A stretch of 64,000 nucleotides of DNA from Vibrio sinus (GTDB lineage Bacteria; Pseudomonadota; Gammaproteobacteria; Enterobacterales; Vibrionaceae), in assembly GCF_023634645.1 (NCBI RefSeq), contig NZ_JAMKMR010000003.1, positions 62,001-126,000 of the forward strand, written 5' to 3'. This document shows, in pieces, positions 61,970 to 64,000 of this stretch. The translations under genes were made by a program, and so were the position numbers. The notes beneath the pieces were generated by a model, which saw only the letters and a list, made by a program, of their open reading frames with translations, searched no databases and was not told the origin of the DNA. Position 1 is the first letter of the stretch; each line of letters begins with the position of its first letter.

Positions 61970-62062
61970 AAACTGGAGCGACTTAACTGTTCTAATTTGC
62001 CTTCGGTCAATCGGCCTGCCAATACGTTTATCGTTTAAATCCTATTTTAAGGAATTGGTATT

Positions 62063-63217
62063 ATGGGCAGATCCGTCCAAAACATTACTAATAACGTTAG
62101 TCTCATCGCGTCTGATAATACGTGGATTGAAGGACTAGCTATACAACAACTTATTAAAACGTCTCAATTGTCCGGCATGATGCAGGTAGCTGGTATGCCA
62201 GATTTGCATCCAGGTCGAGGCTACCCGATAGGCGCAGCCTTCTTTGCCAAAGATAAAGTCTACCCAGCATTAGTGGGTAACGATATCGGCTGTGGTATGT
62301 CGTTGTGGCAAACCTCAATGAGCTTGTCCAAGCTGAACCTGGATAAGGTTGAAAGGCAACTAAAAGATATAGAATTGCCACTAGATGACAGTTGGCAAGA
62401 ACTTATCAACACGCGAAAGGCGGACAAGCAGATTGCTTCTACTTGTTTTGATCATGCTCTCGGTACGATTGGTGGAGGAAACCATTTTGCAGAGTTTCAA
62501 TCTATCGATGAAATTTATGATGAGTCTGCACTAACAGAGATGCATTTGGACAAGAAAAAGCTGCAACTTTTGGTTCATTCTGGGTCACGAGGGTTAGGGC
62601 AATCTGTCTTAACCGATCATGTGACTAAGTTTAACCATGATGGACTTGAGTCTGGAAGCGTGGCGCTTGATGAATACCTGTTAAAGCACGACGAAGCCGT
62701 GCGTTGTGCTGAGTTAAATCGAGAGCTGATAGCGCGGCGTTTTTTAAAGGCGACTCGAGCAGACGGGACCTGTCAGATTGATATCAACCATAACTTGGTT
62801 ACCGAGACATGGATTGATGGACGCAAAGGTTGGTTACATCGAAAAGGGGCGACACCAAGTGATAAAGGTTACGTTGTCATCCCCGGCTCTAGGGGTGACC
62901 ACAGCTATTTGGTTAAGCCGAGACTCAATTGCTCAGATGCACTTTACTCACTCGCGCACGGGGCAGGTAGAAAGTGGAAACGGGGTGAATGCCAAGGACG
63001 ATTAAGCCATAAATACAAACGTGATGATCTTTATCGTACAGAGCTAGGAAGCCGAGTTATTTGTGGGAATAAAGAATTACTCTATGACGAGGCACCCCAA
63101 GCGTACAAAAAGTGTCTGACTATCATTGATGATTTGCAAGAGGCTGGTCTTGTAGATGTCGTTGCTAGGCTACGTCCGGTGCTTACTTTTAAAACAAATG
63201 GAGGCTGCTCAGTATGA
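62063..63217 (+). CDS. rtcB: RtcB2-type RNA ligase
   Basis: A 384-residue GTP-dependent RNA 3'-5' ligase. Metal and nucleotide motifs: GNDIGCGMSLW, GTIGGGNHFAEFQ, HSGSRGLGQ and AHGAGRKWKR (the last holds the guanylylated His). It belongs to the smaller RtcB2 clade that pairs with PrfH. The family is known to reseal 16S rRNA cleaved in the decoding centre. Its stop overlaps the prfH start by 4 bp (ATGA). No rtcA or rtcR is nearby, unlike classical RtcB operons. Confidence 0.93.
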   Translation: MGRSVQNITNNVSLIASDNTWIEGLAIQQLIKTSQLSGMMQVAGMPDLHPGRGYPIGAAFFAKDKVYPALVGNDIGCGMSLWQTSMSLSKLNLDKVERQLKDIELPLDDSWQELINTRKADKQIASTCFDHALGTIGGGNHFAEFQSIDEIYDESALTEMHLDKKKLQLLVHSGSRGLGQSVLTDHVTKFNHDGLESGSVALDEYLLKHDEAVRCAELNRELIARRFLKATRADGTCQIDINHNLVTETWIDGRKGWLHRKGATPSDKGYVVIPGSRGDHSYLVKPRLNCSDALYSLAHGAGRKWKRGECQGRLSHKYKRDDLYRTELGSRVICGNKELLYDEAPQAYKKCLTIIDDLQEAGLVDVVARLRPVLTFKTNGGCSV

Positions 63218-63837
63218 TTTTACTACAGTTGTCTTCTGGTCAAGGGCCATTGGAGTGCTGTCAAGCCGTAGGCCTAGCGCTTAGAGTGTTTGAAAAGGAA
63301 TGCAGATCTAAAGGTGTAGAATTCGAGGTTGTTGATTCGATACTAGCCGAGCATAAAGGTTGCTTTAAGTCATTAACCGTTCACATAAAAAATGAAAACA
63401 CACTTGGCCGAACGCTTGTGCAGTCTTGGCATGGGCCCATGCTTTGGGTGTGTCAAAGTCGTTTTCGTTCAAAACACAAAAGAAAAAACTGGTTCTTTAG
63501 TGGGTCTGTTTATGACATTCCGGAATCAAATATTAATGGTGAAGTAACGTTTCAAGCTTGCAAAGCCTCTGGTGCAGGCGGGCAGCACGTTAATACCACT
63601 GATTCTGCAGTTCGTGCGACTCATCAAGGAACTGGCTTGAGTGTCAAAGTAGCGAGCCAACGTAGCCAACATGCGAATAAACGATTGGCGTACGCTTTAT
63701 TGATGCAAAAGCTGGAAGATAACCAATCCCAACAAGCCTCTCAGCAAGATAAATTGTGTTGGCAACAACATAAAAATCTACAAAGAGGCAACCCAATTAA
63801 AACGTTTAAAGGCGAGAAGTTTATTCTTTGCGAATAA
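63214..63837 (+). CDS. prfH: Peptide-chain release factor homologue PrfH
   Basis: A 207-residue release-factor homologue without the stop-codon-recognition domain. The catalytic GGQ motif is in SGAGGQHVNTTDSAVRA, followed by the SQRSQHANKRLA tail of class I release factors. PrfH frees the nascent chain on ribosomes whose 16S rRNA has been cut in the decoding centre, after which RtcB2 repairs the rRNA. Overlap with rtcB2 shows they are co-translated. Length is normal for PrfH. Confidence 0.94.
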   Translation: MILLQLSSGQGPLECCQAVGLALRVFEKECRSKGVEFEVVDSILAEHKGCFKSLTVHIKNENTLGRTLVQSWHGPMLWVCQSRFRSKHKRKNWFFSGSVYDIPESNINGEVTFQACKASGAGGQHVNTTDSAVRATHQGTGLSVKVASQRSQHANKRLAYALLMQKLEDNQSQQASQQDKLCWQQHKNLQRGNPIKTFKGEKFILCE

Positions 63838-63936
63838 TCTTTCGTCGCTGGCAATTTCCAGTGGCCGCTACCAACAGAAGCTCACCGTATGTGGGTGGTT
63901 GGCCAGTGTGGAAAATATTTATACCAAGATAATATA

Positions 63937-63970
63937 TATACCCAAGTTACCTCAAGATGCAGAATTCAGA
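63937..63970. repeat. Vibrio-style dispersed repeat fragment
   Basis: The stretch starting TATACCCAAGTTACCTCAAG resembles a short repeat that I recall in many Vibrio intergenic regions. Only its left part lies in the window. The 163 bp after prfH (63838-64000) contain no gene. Confidence 0.4.
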
Positions 63971-64000
63971 GCGATGTGAGTGGCCCAATTTAAGAAAAAG

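Noticed and set aside
1..64000. CRISPR array or tRNA genes
   Set aside because: No regularly spaced repeats and no cloverleaf-like sequences were seen while reading either strand.

Overview
The window looks like a chromosomal segment of a Vibrio or close relative. The pointers are protein families typical of Vibrionaceae (a DUF2860 outer-membrane protein, an EmrD-like exporter, an alkaline S8 protease with a PPC tail), low-GC spacers, short hairpin terminators, and a Vibrio-style dispersed repeat at the right edge. No rRNA, tRNA, CRISPR array or complete phage was found. All family assignments come from reading the sequence and remembered family features; no search was run.

Layout. 0-7 kb: envelope and exported proteins (OmpA-family porin, two tandem small beta-barrels, a secreted S8 protease), an AraC regulator and a VOC protein. 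7-22 kb: a type IVb pilus locus of the R64/TCP kind in two convergent operons. The plus operon carries a LysM/TcpQ-like protein, PilN secretin, PilO, PilP and two GspE-like ATPases. The minus operon carries the PilR platform, PilS major pilin, two minor pilins, a prepilin peptidase and three small secreted proteins. It is preceded by an orphan OmpR-type regulator whose phosphoacceptor Asp is Ser. 22-28 kb: an accessory island with an SsrB/NarL-type regulator, a SycD/LcrH-like type III chaperone, a SctE/SseC-like translocator and a 927-residue Sec-exported protein. The last resembles the TcdA/TcdB pore-forming (translocation) domain but has no glucosyltransferase. No type III apparatus is present.

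28-33 kb: two LysR regulators, a SPOR protein and an IS3-family element that lacks target duplications and is flanked by two 5'-truncated gene remnants. 33-47 kb: alkylsulfatase, CE2-like esterase, PAS chemoreceptor, XRE/DUF2975 pair, two divergent paralogous solute-binding proteins, and a two-component system (with a PmrA/QseB-like box) next to a large unrecognised secreted protein. 47-60 kb: TauE/SafE transporter, aldehyde dehydrogenase, betaine-type binding protein, TetR-DUF2860 operon behind an AcrR-like operator, esterase, GH92 mannosidase, EmrD exporter and DbpA helicase. 60-64 kb: MntH behind a Fur-like box, then the RtcB2-PrfH ribosome-repair operon. That operon has a rRNA-like promoter and a 13-codon leader ORF with a full Shine-Dalgarno sequence.

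The most interesting parts are the orphan chaperone/translocator/TcdAB-pore-like island beside the pilus locus, the degenerate pilus-linked regulator with three repeated upstream sites, the aberrant second pilus ATPase, and the leader of the rtcB2-prfH operon.
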